Shown here: piece by piece, positions 11,464-23,084 of the stretch
How positions within the stretch are numbered: position 1 is the stretch's first letter
Layout of the letters: every line of letters begins with the position of its first letter
Assembly (NCBI GenBank): GCA_003550325.1
Contig: QKWP01000359.1
Location: 186,040-250,039 of the forward strand
Direction: 5' to 3'
Source: Gigaspora rosea
Taxonomy: Eukaryota; Glomeromycota; Glomeromycetes; Diversisporales; Gigasporaceae
DNA length: 64,000 nt
Translations under genes and position numbers: made by a program
The notes under the pieces: model-generated
The model's input: the letters and a program-made list of their open reading frames with translations, nothing else
Databases searched by the model: none
What the model was told of the DNA's origin: nothing

Positions 11464-13652
11464 CCGGTAATGGGCTTCTGGGTAATTGATTATTAATAGT
11501 CAATTATTAATAATTGGTGAGTTATTAACAAATAACAAAATATCCATTAATATATTATACAGCCAAATTTGTATAATATGTCGAAAAGCTACTAGTGTAA
11601 TATTATTTAAAATCACTCACATGTTTATTTATATTTGCAGAATAAATAATTTATTAAAGTAGATGCTTAAAAATATGAATTCAGAAGAATTTTATTTATT
11701 TTTTTAATAAATAGATCTATCAAGATAATTTTTTTGTAACCGACTATAACTTTAGTAAATAAAATGTTATTTATGATAAGATTATAGTAAGATACATAAT
11801 TTGGAGGTTGCTTTTTAATAATCTAATTTGGTAAAAAAAAAAAAAAGTTGTGAAGCATTTTACATGTTATTTATTATATTTGGTAATATAGAATAAATTT
11901 AAAATACAAAATTTAAAAATCATCTTACTACTGTATTAAAAGCTTGATATTCAAAATACAAATATTCATGATTTTGACAATACAATACCGCATTTTTTTA
12001 TATACCGTATCGCACTGCAAATAGTACCTGCGTCTTATTCAAGAATCTCATTTCCTAAGTTCTGATAATAAAAATTATTTTTTCAAATAAAGAGTATAAA
12101 CTTATGACAATATTGACTAAACGTAATTTGATTTGGTAGTCATGATTTAATGCAAAGCAACATTTTCAAGGCAGTCTTAAAATTGTCCGTCAAAAACTTA
12201 AAGGTTGAAAATACCCTTTGTCAATCTTACTATGAAGTGTCAGCAATTGACTACAGTCAGACCTCTCTAAATATATTGGAAGTTAGTCAAACATGCATTT
12301 AAAGAGATATTGCATTTAGGGAAATAAAAATCTGCATGCGCAATATTAGTTTTATCTAATGGTAGTATGCATTTAGAGAAGCTTTTTATAAAGTATGCAT
12401 CAACATTATAACTTTAATTAATTAAATTTACCATTTGAATTGATAACGAACAATTAGACAACTTTAAATCGATCGTATTATTATGCTAAAAATTGATAAT
12501 AACATTAAAATCTGTAAATTAATATGCAAGTTTATTTTTATTAAATCTACGTATCATTATCCAGCATTAATCAATAAAACTTTTAAAAATTTTATCAGCA
12601 TAATGGCAAAATTTTAACATAATAAAAAATTTACGTTAAAACAAAAGACAAAAAATAAAAAAAAAAGCAACAAATATTTTCTAAAACAAATACCGCCCCG
12701 GTACTGTTCATGATGGGATAGTAAAAAAAATCAATTCACGTACTAACCCTGATAGGGTCTTAAAAAAACCTTATACGATTTCTTGCAATGAGAATGCAGT
12801 ATTAAAATTATGAACCGTTATTAGTCTATATTTTAGATCATTCTTAATAGGACATTTGAGCTGGAAACCTTGTTTAATGACTGAAAACCAGTTGTCATGC
12901 AAGTTCTTTTTTTGAATTTCATGCTACATATTGATCTTACAATCAAATTCGGAAGTAATCATGAGGGTTACCAAATTTTTTAAGCTGTGGCATTCTCGAT
13001 ATCAGTAAAACCCTATCAGGATACAGACGGCAATAAATCATGTTTCGCCCATCAGGAACAATATCGACGAACGATATTTTTTGCGTTTTTGAAAAAAATT
13101 TAATGTTTATAAATTTTTAATGAGAACATCAAAAATATTTAAAATAATAGAATCCACTGGTAAAATTATTATTGTAAGCTAATCACACGACACTCAAAAT
13201 GACTTTGAAATAATTTGTGAAAGAATCTTTTTCGGAATCATGATATCATCACTTACAAGATTTTCACCGTAATCACTTCATCAATAAGAACAAATTCAAG
13301 GCTATCAAAATAAATGTATAATTGATTTGATCAATTCTTGCTCCAAATATGTATTTAAGATTACTTATTAACAACGAGTAAATACAGAAAATAGTATGAT
13401 TATTTTCTTTAACTTACCCACAAATCCGGAAGAAATAGCATTAACGAAAGATTGTATAAAACAACGACCTAGAATTTATATTCAATAAGATAGCCGCGTA
13501 GCATGCGATGCCGCGCAGGACCATTACGATCACGTGCGCCAGATAAGGGGAAACTTGTCATCGGCTTTTATTCATATTTTTTATTGGACTTAATCTAATT
13601 GATTTACTTTTCTGTTGAAAAGCCCGATGATCGTTAAAGTGAACAGAATTTA
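11464..13652. other. Intergenic with transposon-end remnants
   Basis: The microexon gene's 3' flank includes AATAAATAA at 11641. At 12252 a TA is followed by CAGTCAGACCTCTCTAAAT, a pogo/Tc1-like terminus without a recognisable partner. ACCCTGATAGGG at 12747 and its inverse ACCCTATCAGG at about 13012 form a weak inverted pair. No gene seen. Confidence 0.5.
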
Positions 13653-14391
13653 CCCTATGAAAACTCGATACACGGGAATGCATGTAAAAATACGAAATTG
13701 TAAAAGGGTAAGCACGGGGTTTATAATCACTGCACGGAAACTGCACGGAAACTGATCATCCAAAAAATTTAATACACGTTATCACACGAAATATTGAAAT
13801 CCGTGCACTATCGTGCATAGTATTATAACCATTTATTGACGTGTATTAATCTTAATGATCACATAATTTCCGTGCACTAACGTGACAATCGTTAAGATTC
13901 TTAACGATCATAAATTTCGTGCACTAACGTGCACAATCGTTAAGATCATAATTTTCGTGCACTGACATGCATAATCGTTAAGATTCTTAACGATCATAAT
14001 TATAATTTTCGTGCTTTGACGTGCACAATCGCTAAGATTCTTAACGAAAGTTCCAGTTCACTGACGTAACGATCATCACAATCGTTAAGGTTCTTAACGA
14101 TCATTTCTGTACAAAATGTATGATCATCACAATCGTTAAGACTCCTTAACGATCATAATTTCAGTGCATTAATATCGTGATCGTCACAATCGTTAAGATT
14201 CTTAACGATCATAATTTTTGTGCATGATATCACAATTGTCACAATTGTTAAGATCCTTAACGATCATAATTTCATGTACTAACATGATGATCATTAAGAT
14301 CTTTAACGACCATAATTCCGTGCATTAACGTGATGATCGTTAAGATTCTTAATGATTATAAATTCCGTGCATTGACGCGCACAAAAACATT

Positions 14392-14426
<35 letters not shown>

Positions 14427-15393
14427 ACTTATCAACAATAATTTCCGTGCATTGACGCGCACAAATTACATTTGATTTGTAAGCAAATAAATATAGCTTT
14501 TTTTTTTTTTTGTTTACTCTTATCATTTTTATCATCTTATATTTTTTTATAATTTTTTTTTTTTACAACTCATTAATTTTTATATAATTTTTTTTAGTTA
14601 TTGTCATTGTTTAAACCATCCTTTAGAGTTATTGCCTTGGAAGCTACTCTTTTGGAATCACTATCATTTTTGGTGGTATCGCAGCTTTATTTTTTTTTAC
14701 TATTATTTTTTCTTTTATTTTTTATCTCTCTGTATATTATTGCATTTTAGCCTCTCCCTTGAGTTACTGCCATTGGAGTTGCCACAATCGGAGTTGTCCC
14801 TATTGGAGTTATTTCTAGAGTAGTCATTTCGATTTTTTTTTAAACCTTTCATTTTGGTACTATTACTTTGTTTTTTTTCGATATTATTAGTTGCTGGGTT
14901 ATTTTTAAAGTCGGTAGTTTTAGTAATTAGAAGTATTTTCTTATTCGCATGTAAATTATTAAATTAAACTATTTGTATTATAAAATTTAATTAATAAAAT
15001 AATTAAATAATTAAGTTATTTAATAAAATACAAAATTTAGTTAATAAAACCTATAAAATTTAGTTAATAAAATAATAAAATTTAGTTAATAAAATAATAA
15101 AATTTAGTTAATAAAATAATGCATATACGATATATGTTATTATGTATATATGTATGGACATATGCTATTATATGTTACCTGCACGTAAATATGCACGAGA
15201 CAATGCACGAGAAAACACATAAAATTGCACGTAAGTACGTGCAGCATTGCACGGAATCCGCGCCCTTTTACGTGCCATGAACTTGCTTTCCCGTGCATTG
15301 TCCCGTGTATATTTACGTGCAGATTTGTGTGGTCACGTATTCAAACTTTTCCGTGTATTTCAGTATTATTCCGTGCTGTAATTTCTCATAGGG
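13653..15393 (+). mobile_element. Palindrome-array element, copy A
   Basis: 1.74-kb non-autonomous element with ends CCCTATGAAAACTCG and (reverse complement of the right end) CCCTATGAGAAATTAC. A second copy lies inverted at 24280-26089. Order: CACGG-rich left end, a palindrome array (13840-14370), poly(T) tracts, an A/T tract with aatttagttaataaaataat repeats, and a GCACGTAAGTACGTGC-rich right end. The apparent ORFs are not conserved as coding. No clear target-site duplication was found. Superfamily unknown. Confidence 0.8.
13840..14370. repeat. Tandem array of near-perfect palindromes
   Basis: About ten units of 40-55 bp, each with ATCGTTAAGATTCTTAACGA (self-complementary around its centre) and a second palindrome, CGTGCACTAACGTGCAC or variants. 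Single-stranded DNA here would form a series of hairpins. The same array is at about 25380-25900 in copy B. Confidence 0.85.
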
Positions 15394-15650
15394 ATAATTG
15401 TTCATCACGAAGAAATCTGTCATACCAACAATCACTTAAAGATATCACATTTTATCGACATTCATTTCACTGGCAAGTTTATTTTACAGATGATTAATTT
15501 ACAGACGAGTTCATTTCGCAAACAACCAATAGCTTATATAACTTTTGATTCTAAACTTAATCCTAACGATTATGATTAGAATTACTTTGCAAATGAGCCG
15601 TCAGTAAAAGATATTGTTCACGAAATGAAATTATCTGTTGTTAGCGGTAG
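15394..15650. repeat. GACAAG/ACAGAC repeat fragment
   Basis: Spaced words (ggcaagtttattttacag, ttacagacgagttcattt, cagtaaaagatattgttc) homologous to 5140-5460. Its edge at about 15650 abuts and probably truncates the coding fragment to its right. Confidence 0.55.
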
Positions 15651-16097
15651 AAATGAATTGCGCGGAAACACGTGACGTCGATTTGCCGAAGTCCATGAAG
15701 GTGCCGTTGAAAACCGGTTCTTGCGCACAGCCCGCCGATTGAATGAATTTATCTAAATCGGGAAGGACATTAAATGTAAGATCAAAGAAGCATTGATATG
15801 GCGTGATTCTGCCATTTGAGTGGGAAAATTGTGGGATATAAGATAAAAGTTTAGGAATCCCATTTGAATTAGAATAGTCATGTCATGTACTATTCGTAGG
15901 GCAGATATCGAGATAGAAAAACATGAAATATTAATAAAGAAAAACCGATCTTGGTTTCTTTGCCTCTTGTTAATAACAACTTGCTTCGTGAACTCACCAA
16001 ATCGTTCCGTCTCTCACCATTGTGAGGTGGTTTTTCTGGTCTTGGTGGTTGGTGGTTGTCCGTCCCGTGACACCGGCCCGGATTTCCGCCTTCGACA
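15651..16097 (-). pseudogene. GC-richer multi-exon gene fragment, unknown function
   Basis: Minus-strand coding signal missed by simple ORF length. Exon a (15998-16097) starts after an acceptor ...TTTACAG and ends at a GTGAGT donor (15992-15997); it reads SKAEIRAGVTGRTTTNHQDQ and continues to MVRDGTI. Exon b (15651 to about 15889) is open for about 80 codons, with PKLLSYIPQFSHSNGRITPY, CFFDL, PDLDKFIQSAGCAQEP and FMDFGKSTSR. GC content is clearly above the neighbourhood. At the junction the expected frame meets TGA (a tgacatgac duplication is visible), and the 3' end is cut by the repeat at 15650, so the copy is probably dead. I do not recognise the family. Confidence 0.55.
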
Positions 16098-16288
16098 CTG
16101 TAAATCGATCATCTATAAAATAGGCTCATTAGTGATGTCTTTGAAGTGCTCAAAAAAAAAAAAACCAATAGCAAAATGTCGCCATAGTAATAGGTACAAA
16201 TTCAAAATACTGTATCGTAATAATTACATGAAGATTTCAGATAGTAAAGAATGTCAATTAATGTTCAACATTTGAAACGTCCTTACTT

Positions 16289-16495
16289 GTCCTACACCGC
16301 GGGATCAGGACCCGGGACGTCAATTGACGGACTTAACAAACATGGGTACCCCACTAGTACGGTGATGAATTAGGAGACCAACGGCCTGCCATCGATCTCT
16401 GCCTAATGATAAAACTGGCCTTAGAGAGTGACAGAAATCCTAAGGTGTCTAGGACCTTCAGGATAGCGGAGGGAGGCTAAAAAAAAAAAAAAAAA
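16289..16495 (+). mobile_element. Retroposed short element with poly(A) and perfect 10-bp target duplication
   Basis: Flanked by GTCCTTACTT at 16279-16288 and again at 16496-16505, with a 17-A tail immediately before the right copy. The 207-bp body is GC-richer (GCGGGATCAGGACCCGGGAC) and has no clear A/B boxes. It is a SINE or a 5'-truncated LINE 3' end, inserted by target-primed reverse transcription. The intact duplication suggests a young insertion. Confidence 0.85.
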
Positions 16496-16505
16496 GTCCT
16501 TACTT

Positions 16506-17398
16506 TAAATAAGTGACCCTCCACATTTCATGTTACACATGAAACGTGATCGTACTAGTAATATAGATGTTTGACGAAATGACGAAACTTGACGAAACTT
16601 ATGGTTTCGTCAGGTTTCGTCATTTCGTCAGGAATCACTAACTAGTAACGTCAAAAATCAAAAAATTTATACAGTATATAACATGCGATAACCACAAAAA
16701 TACACTAAAACACAACCAAAACATGATTAACTAAAAATACAAAAAACCCCCAGATTGCAAAAATTAACTCTTAATTTGACCAAAACCGGCTCATATACAT
16801 GTCTATAATATTATAGTATATGCAATCTTTACTGTAAATGAATGAATAAAAAAAGGTTAGGCAGAACCTTATTTTAAGGATTTCTATTTTTAGTAAATAG
16901 TATTATGAAGTATTGACGATCACGAATCTTTTGATTCAAAAGATTCAAAAAGATTAAAACGATCCATAAGATGTAAAAGATTCAAAAGATTAAAAAGAAT
17001 CTTTTGTATCGTTTTTTTAGTCTGAAATTAAAAGTATATAAGAGCCTTGAGCTCACCTCAATAAAAGATAACTCAGTTAAGAGTTGACAACTCAGTTCGA
17101 GTTAGGCTCGAAAGCTTAAGAGTTCAATGTTGTAAAGTAATAACCTTCGAAATTAGAGTATAAATGTTATCGTTAGTAATTTCCACCGATAGATAATTGA
17201 ATAAACTGTTAAATTAAGTCCAAATCCCGTGACCTCATATTAAAGACTCGTTAGAGCCCTAGTTACTCGGATCAAGTCTTTCCACGCCTCAATCGTAGCC
17301 TTACCGTATTAGGGTTGAATTAGAGCAGTTTATTTAGACGTAAGGGATTATTTTCCCTTTCACAATGACGATTTACGCCAAACCTTAAAGTTGGTGAA
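16506..17398. other. Intergenic, possible solo-LTR-like sequence upstream of the kinase gene
   Basis: The gacgaaacttgacgaaac mini-repeat is at 16570-16635. From 16900 on, GATTCAAAAGATT repeats are followed by a TATATAAGAG box at about 17036 and AATAAA at about 17061. This arrangement resembles an LTR promoter/polyA layout, but no second LTR or clean ends were found. Confidence 0.35.
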
Positions 17399-17510
17399 AT
17401 TAAAATGCTGCATCGTGTAGTACAAGATTAAAATGCTGTATCGTGTAGTACAAGATTAAAATGTTGTATCGTGTAGTACAAGATTAAAATGCTGTATCGT
17501 ATCGTATAGT
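17399..17510. repeat. 28-bp tandem repeat, four copies, in kinase gene 5' region
   Basis: Unit ATTAAAATGCTGTATCGTGT plus agtacaag, near-identical; the last copy is degenerate. It ends about 90 bp before the kinase ATG, so it sits in the promoter or 5' UTR and its copy number may vary. Confidence 0.85.
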
Positions 17511-17598
17511 GAGTACATACGTACAAAATACATACGACAGTACATAGTACTTATTTTCGCTTTTTTCGAACAAGATTAGTACATATTAACAAAAAATT

Positions 17599-20060
17599 AT
17601 GGCAAATGTACAAGAAGAATGGCTTGAAAAAACTATTTCCGATGGGCATATCGATTATGTCGAATATAATAAATTTGCTAATCCTATTGACATTGGCAAA
17701 GGAGGTTTTGGAAAGGTTTTTAAATATGAGTGGAATGACTGTGCATTAACGGTTGCTCTTAAACGTCTTAAAGTTTATACAAGCATAAATGAAAAAATCA
17801 AAGATTTTATTGATGAAGTATTAATTTGTTTATTGAAGTCACCATAATTGCGTCCCATTATGGATTAAAAATTTTTATAATTCTTATAATTAGCTTAAAC
17901 TATTACGAAAAGTTTCGTGCCATCCAAACGTTATTGCGTTCTATGGAGTTACAAAAGGTAGGAAGTAATTTATAATATTTGAAGGCATCAAATAATAATG
18001 TTAACCCAAAATTTCCATCAAATTGAATATATAGACAGCGCCGGAAATTATAATATGATTTTAGAATATGCTGATGAAGGAACTTTACGAACATATCTAA
18101 AAACAAATTTTACAAGATTAAAATGGACCAATCAACTACGTATTGCTGAGGAAATAACACTTGGGCTTTTATTTTTGCATAATAAGGGTATTATTCATAG
18201 AGATCTGGTACATATAGTAGAATGTATATTTTACGTATTTATTTTATTTATTTATTTACTAAGATGAACTTAAATTATTATAATCGAATAATTTAGCATT
18301 CGAATAACATTTTAATTCATAAAAGACAACCCAAAATTACAGATTTTGGACTATCAAAGCAGATGAATGAAATGTATATGACTTCGCACTCAACCGTTTA
18401 TGGAATGCCGGCATATATCGAACCTAAGTCCTTAATCAATTCCAAATATACACGTGATGAAAGATCTGATATCTATAGTTTGGGAGTAATCCTCTGGGAA
18501 ATCTCAAGCGGCAGACCTCCATTTCAAACTTTTCAGTCCAGAGATTCACTTGTTATTCACATATTCCAAGGAAATAGAGAAGATCCTATAGAAGGTACAC
18601 CATCTCTATATATCGAACTTTATAAAAAATGTTGGGACGACGATCCTGCTAATCGTCCAGAAACAAAAGTAATTCTAAATACTTTAAAGCAACTTATTCC
18701 TAGCGAAATTTTGAATCGAAACGATTCTATCGAAACATTATCTGAGGATATCGAAATTTCCTCAAGTCATCATAAAATAGCACTTGCAAATTCACTTGAA
18801 ATTACATCATCATCTCCGCTTTATATAACTGATACGATGAATTCACTTGAAATTGCAACATCATCTCCGCTTTATATAACTGATACGGTGAATTCAAATA
18901 CTTCAGCACAAGATAAAAGTACTCTTGAGGATTTGAGAAAAGTGGCATGCGAATATTTCAAACAAAGGAAATTTCTCAAAGCCTTAGAACTTTTTGAAGA
19001 AATTCTTAAAAACAGTCAGCATAGCCCTGATGATCAACAAAGCGCTTCAACCTGGGATCTTTCATATAATAAATGTGGAAAGACAAATTTAAACGAGTTA
19101 ACTAAGGTACTTTACAAGAACTCCACACTGACTTCTTTAGATCTTCATCGTAATGAACTTGGATCAGAAGGAGGAAAAGCATTAGCAGATGCACTTTGCA
19201 AGAACTTCACGCTGACTTCTTTGAATCTTCAAAATAATAATCTTGGATCAGAAGGAGGAAAAGCATTAGCAGATGCACTTTGCAAGAACTCCACGTTGAT
19301 TTCTTTGGATCTCACTTATAATAAACTCGGGTCAGAAGGAGGAAAAGCATTAGCAGATGCACTTTGCAAGAACTCCACGCTGACTTCTTTGAATCTTCGT
19401 TATAATAATCTTGGATCTGAAGGAGGGAAAGCATTAGCAGATGCACTTTGCAAGAACTCCACGCTAATTGTTTTGAATATTGAAAATAATAATATTGGAT
19501 CCGAAGGCGGAAAAGCTTTAGCAGATGCACTTTGCAAGAACTCCACGCTGACTACTTTGGATCTTCGGAATAATAATCTTAGATCCGAAGGAGGAAAAGC
19601 ATTAGCAGATGCACTTTACAAGAACTCCACGCTGACTTCTTTGGTTCTTTCTCATAATAACCTTGGATCCGAAGAAGGAAAAGCATTAGCAGATGCACTT
19701 AACAAGAACTCCACGCTGACTGCTTTGAATATTGAAGATAATAATCTTGGATCGGAAGGAGGAAAAGCACTAGCAGATGCACTTTGCAAGAACTCCATGC
19801 TGACTTATTTGAATCTTAATTCGAATAAGCTTGGATCAGAAGGAGGAAAAGCATTAGCATATGCACTTTGCAATAACTCCATACTGAAAGATTTGAATCT
19901 TGGTGGTAATAAACTTGGATCATTTGGAGGAAAAGCATTAGCAGGCGCACTTTGCAAAAATTCTACGCTGACTAAATTAAATATTTGTGATAACCAAATT
20001 GGGTTTAAATTATATCCAAAAAATCCAGATCTTAAAATTAATCAATCTTATGGCAAGTGA
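17599..20060 (+). CDS. Protein kinase (TKL-like) with C-terminal ribonuclease-inhibitor-type LRRs
   Basis: Four exons: 17599-17817, 17894-17957, 18035-18207 and 18297-20060. All introns are GT-AG (76, 77 and 89 nt), giving 739 aa. Kinase domain about 28-315: glycine loop GKGGFG (33-38), VALK with Lys55, HRDLHSNN with Asp151/Asn156, DFG at 168-170, then YIEP in place of APE and DIYSLGVILWEISSGRPPF. All catalytic residues are present. A low-complexity linker carries a tandem-duplicated segment (LEIATSSPLYITDT; DNA about 18785-18890), then a TPR-like helix pair (ACEYFKQRKFLKALELFEEI). Ten 28-aa LRRs follow (consensus LTSLDLxxNxLGSEGGKALA), plus a partial eleventh. The kinase probably signals in the cytosol and the LRRs bind a partner. 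The DNA of the 84-bp repeats is nearly identical, so repeat number can change by recombination. Confidence 0.92.
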
Positions 20061-20216
20061 AAGGTGTATCCGAATTCGAGGATCTAATTGGATAAAAAAT
20101 CCTTGTGAACACCCCGAACAATACATCTAGAATAGCTCGCATTTGATTGGATGTTAAAACGCTATGATTTCACATGTTAATGATGCGCTGGTGTAACAAA
20201 CTAGTGTGTATGAAAA
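20061..20216. other. Kinase gene 3' flank
   Basis: Short spacer between the kinase stop codon and the Helitron-like terminus; nothing else seen. Confidence 0.4.
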
Positions 20217-20250
20217 CTAGCATATTAGCCCGTGCCTCTGGCACGGGGTA
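20217..20250 (-). mobile_element. Helitron 3' terminus (minus strand)
   Basis: Read on the minus strand: hairpin CCCCGTGCC-aga-GGCACGGG, 8 nt, CTAG, then T. This is the Helitron 3' signature (hairpin followed by CTRR, host T). The element body would extend to the right; its 5' TC end and any Rep/helicase were not found. Confidence 0.65.
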
Positions 20251-20329
20251 AAGAGATTATACCGGTAGTCGTTTAAAATTAATGCATATTTTTTAATTAT
20301 TTAAGATATAAAAATTTTTGATGCTTTAC

Positions 20330-21110
20330 ACTGATGATTTTAATGAATGAAAAATGATTACGGTTAATTATACTTCATACACACACTGGTAATTTATTAA
20401 ATGATTATAGTTAGTTAATACATTGTCCTAAACACAATCGTTAAAGTTAATAGAATTAAACCTCATACTCACACTGGTATTTATTAAATGATTAAATGAT
20501 TATGGTTAATACATTGTCCTGAAACACAATCGTTAAAGTGAACAGAATTAAACTTAATCTCATCCTGGTAATTTATTGAACGATTAAATGCTCATGCTAG
20601 TAATTTATTGGACGATTAAATGCTTATGGTTGTGTACATACAACAATCTCTTGAAACATAATCGTTAAAGTGGACAGAATTAAACTTCATACTCATCCTG
20701 GTAATTTATTGAACGATTAAATGATTATAGTTAATCATACATCATCTTGAAATACAATCATCAATGCGAACAGAATTAAACTTTATACTGACCATGAATA
20801 ATTGGATCTTCATACTCACCCTAGTGATTTTATTGAATAATTAAATGATACGGTTAATCATACATTGTCCTGAAACACAATCAATAAAGTGAATAGAATT
20901 AATCTTCACACTCATCTTGGTAATTTATTGAAGATTAAATGATTACAGTTAATCATACATTCTCCTGAATACAATCGTTAAAGTGAACAGAATTAAACTT
21001 TGTACTCACCCTGGTAATTTATTGAACAAATAAATGGTTACGGTTAATTATACAGAAAACCATTGTTAAAGTGAACAGAATTAAACTTCATATTCACTCG
21101 TGATTTCATA
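20330..21110. repeat. Diverged tandem array, about 90-130-bp units, seven copies
   Basis: Each unit has AATCGTTAAAGTGAACAGAA, then ttcatactcaccctggtaat, then ttattgaacgattaaatg and gttaatcatacattgtcctg. It lies just inside the Helitron end. The phrase cgttaaagtgaacagaatt also occurs at 13632-13650, immediately left of copy A. Confidence 0.75.
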
Positions 21111-21709
21111 GATTGATTACAAAAAATATGATAATGTAACCATCCAAACGATAATAATTTACAATTTAAAATAGGATTCAACCAAAATTTTTTTTACAAA
21201 ATTTGATCACGTTTTGGGATGAGTTAGTTTGCTTTGAAATTATCTTGATATTTACCATAAAAAATTCTGTTACAGATCTTTTCTTTGTCGATAGTTCGAG
21301 TTAACTGAAGTTAATGATAGCTAATGCTAAGCAGGGATATGCCAGAAACAAACTGGTCAGGCCTAGAAACTCAGCCATTAGTCCTAATCGGGAGCGCAGA
21401 TAAGCCAATCTTGCGTGAATTAGCACATGAAGTCATATAAGCACAAAATTTTAATTAGTTGTCTATTCGGACACTGTCCAACACTAATAATCATTGTTAG
21501 GGTTGACAAATCTGCCGAACTCTCCAACCCATATAGAATCTGCCTTTTGTGGCTTCAACTCAAAGATGTTTAATGCAGTGTGGGAGACCATCGGCATCAC
21601 GAATTCAGCTGATGGCAGCAATTATAGTTGTATCTCGTCTCAGCTTATACATCAATTGCACGGATATATGCTACAATTTCTCAATAAAAAATCATTTAAT
21701 CAAGGTTTT
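21111..21709. other. Intergenic
   Basis: No supported gene. The open frame from 21494 lacks an ATG start and resembles nothing I recognise. Confidence 0.35.
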
Positions 21710-22670
21710 CATGTAGTACATGTCATGTGCATACAAATCATTACTCACCGCACGTGAAACACAATCGTGTATAAACAAAAAAATGCGTTAGGTAGACTGA
21801 AGCATCACCATCACCACTATAGGTTATTCGGCACTACCATCTTATGAAAGGGTTATTCGACACATACAATTTTTTTTATCCCCCAGCCCTTCCTAATAAT
21901 ACTTACAGCTGATGATCATCGGCAAATTTCGATAATTATTTTTCGATAATAAAAATGTAGTTTCGATAATAAAATTTTTGGCCAGTATAAGATTATACCG
22001 AAACGATATACTGGCCGAAAATTATTATCAAAAACTACATTTTTATTATCGTATTTAGGGTGAAACCTGAGTTGTTGAATTCTAGTAATAAAAAAAACAT
22101 ATTTAGTTAGTGCAATTCCGAAAAAAGACATTTTTTATAGTGATCGTCATGCACTTTAATCGAGAGAAAAAACCTGTTAAAGCGATGTTTGGTTAAACAA
22201 TTCTCATACAATAGATAAATATAGTAGAATTTCACGTTTCATTGCGTTTAATCATATATAATATATATACATATGTACAGTACATAATGCTACGATCAAA
22301 ATACCACTCTGTTACTCATAGGCTAATTCGCACCATCATTATTGTAATACAACTTAGATTCTCTTATTCATGTTTTTATCATTGCACTTGCGACTATACC
22401 TACGTATAGTACTTTGTGGATTGTCATATGCGCGAACTTTTTCTAAAAAAAACATTTATCGTTCACACATACTTTTCATTCACCGCACGTGAGAACGCAA
22501 CATGCATATATGATGTAAACGAATGGATAAAAAAAGCAAAAACCTGTTAGGTAGAAACCTGTTCCTGAAATTTCACCACCGTCACCGTAGGTTATTCGGC
22601 ACCGCCATCTAATGAAACGGTTATTCGGCACCTGAAAATTTTTTTATCCCCCAGCCCTTCCTTGTAGTAT
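21710..22670. repeat. Pair of about 190-bp direct repeats
   Basis: 21710-21903 and 22475-22668 share caccgcacgtgagaa, gttaggtag, taggttattcggcac and ttttatcccccagcccttcc. They are 765 bp apart in the same orientation. They could be LTR-like ends of a short element or a local duplication. Confidence 0.65.
21944..22051. repeat. Hairpin (inverted repeat)
   Basis: The left arm GATAATAAAAATGTAGTTTC onward through TTTTTGGCCAGTATA is mirrored by TATACTGGCCGAAAA and ctacatttttattatc. Arms about 45 bp; MITE-like. Confidence 0.8.
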
Positions 22671-22694
22671 AGATATCGGAGTACGTAATATAAT

Positions 22695-23084
22695 ATGATC
22701 AGCGTCGTCACAATTTTTCTATTGCCCAATAGGTCTATATTCTATTCTATTGTTCTATTATTCTATTGGCTGTTTTTACCAATAGAACACAATAAATGCC
22801 AACTTATCAATCGAAAATACCAGTTTTTTGAAATTATAACCCAAAATAATGCTCCGGAGCATTATTGTAAATACGATAAACTCTCCCGAAGCATACTGCA
22901 AAAGGTATATTTTGTATATGGTGGCTTTGGTAAATCTCGGATAGTTCAAAATGAGTTAGGCAAAATATATGGCTTTCATAATTCAAATCGTTTATTAGCA
23001 TTTAACCAGGGATTAATTTTTGGTGGGCTTAATCAAGTTCATAGGCTACAATTCTACGATACACTCATTTACACGTATTTGTGA
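22695..23084 (+). other. Unrecognised open frame, 129 codons
   Basis: Starts at a true ATG. The N-terminus is hydrophobic; the C-terminal half has more ordinary composition (VYGGFGKSRIVQNELGKI, FNQGLIFGGLNQVHRLQFYD). No family recognised and no splice support seen. May be an exon, a decayed gene or chance. Confidence 0.2.

Noticed and set aside
11641-11668. Alternative terminal exon of the microexon gene after TATTTGCAG at 11640
   Set aside because: It gives an in-frame end too, but without the sixth cysteine. The acceptor at 11447 is nearer and completes the knot pattern. Kept only as an alternative splice end.
14632-15497. ORFs in copy A and their mirror ORFs at 24260-25246
   Set aside because: Low-complexity T-rich or CACG-repeat translations, shared only because the element is duplicated.
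20330-21110. Second microexon array (GGTAATTTATTG in each unit)
   Set aside because: Donor-like GTAATT is present, but no matching acceptor AG precedes it at fixed distance and there is no coding exon upstream.
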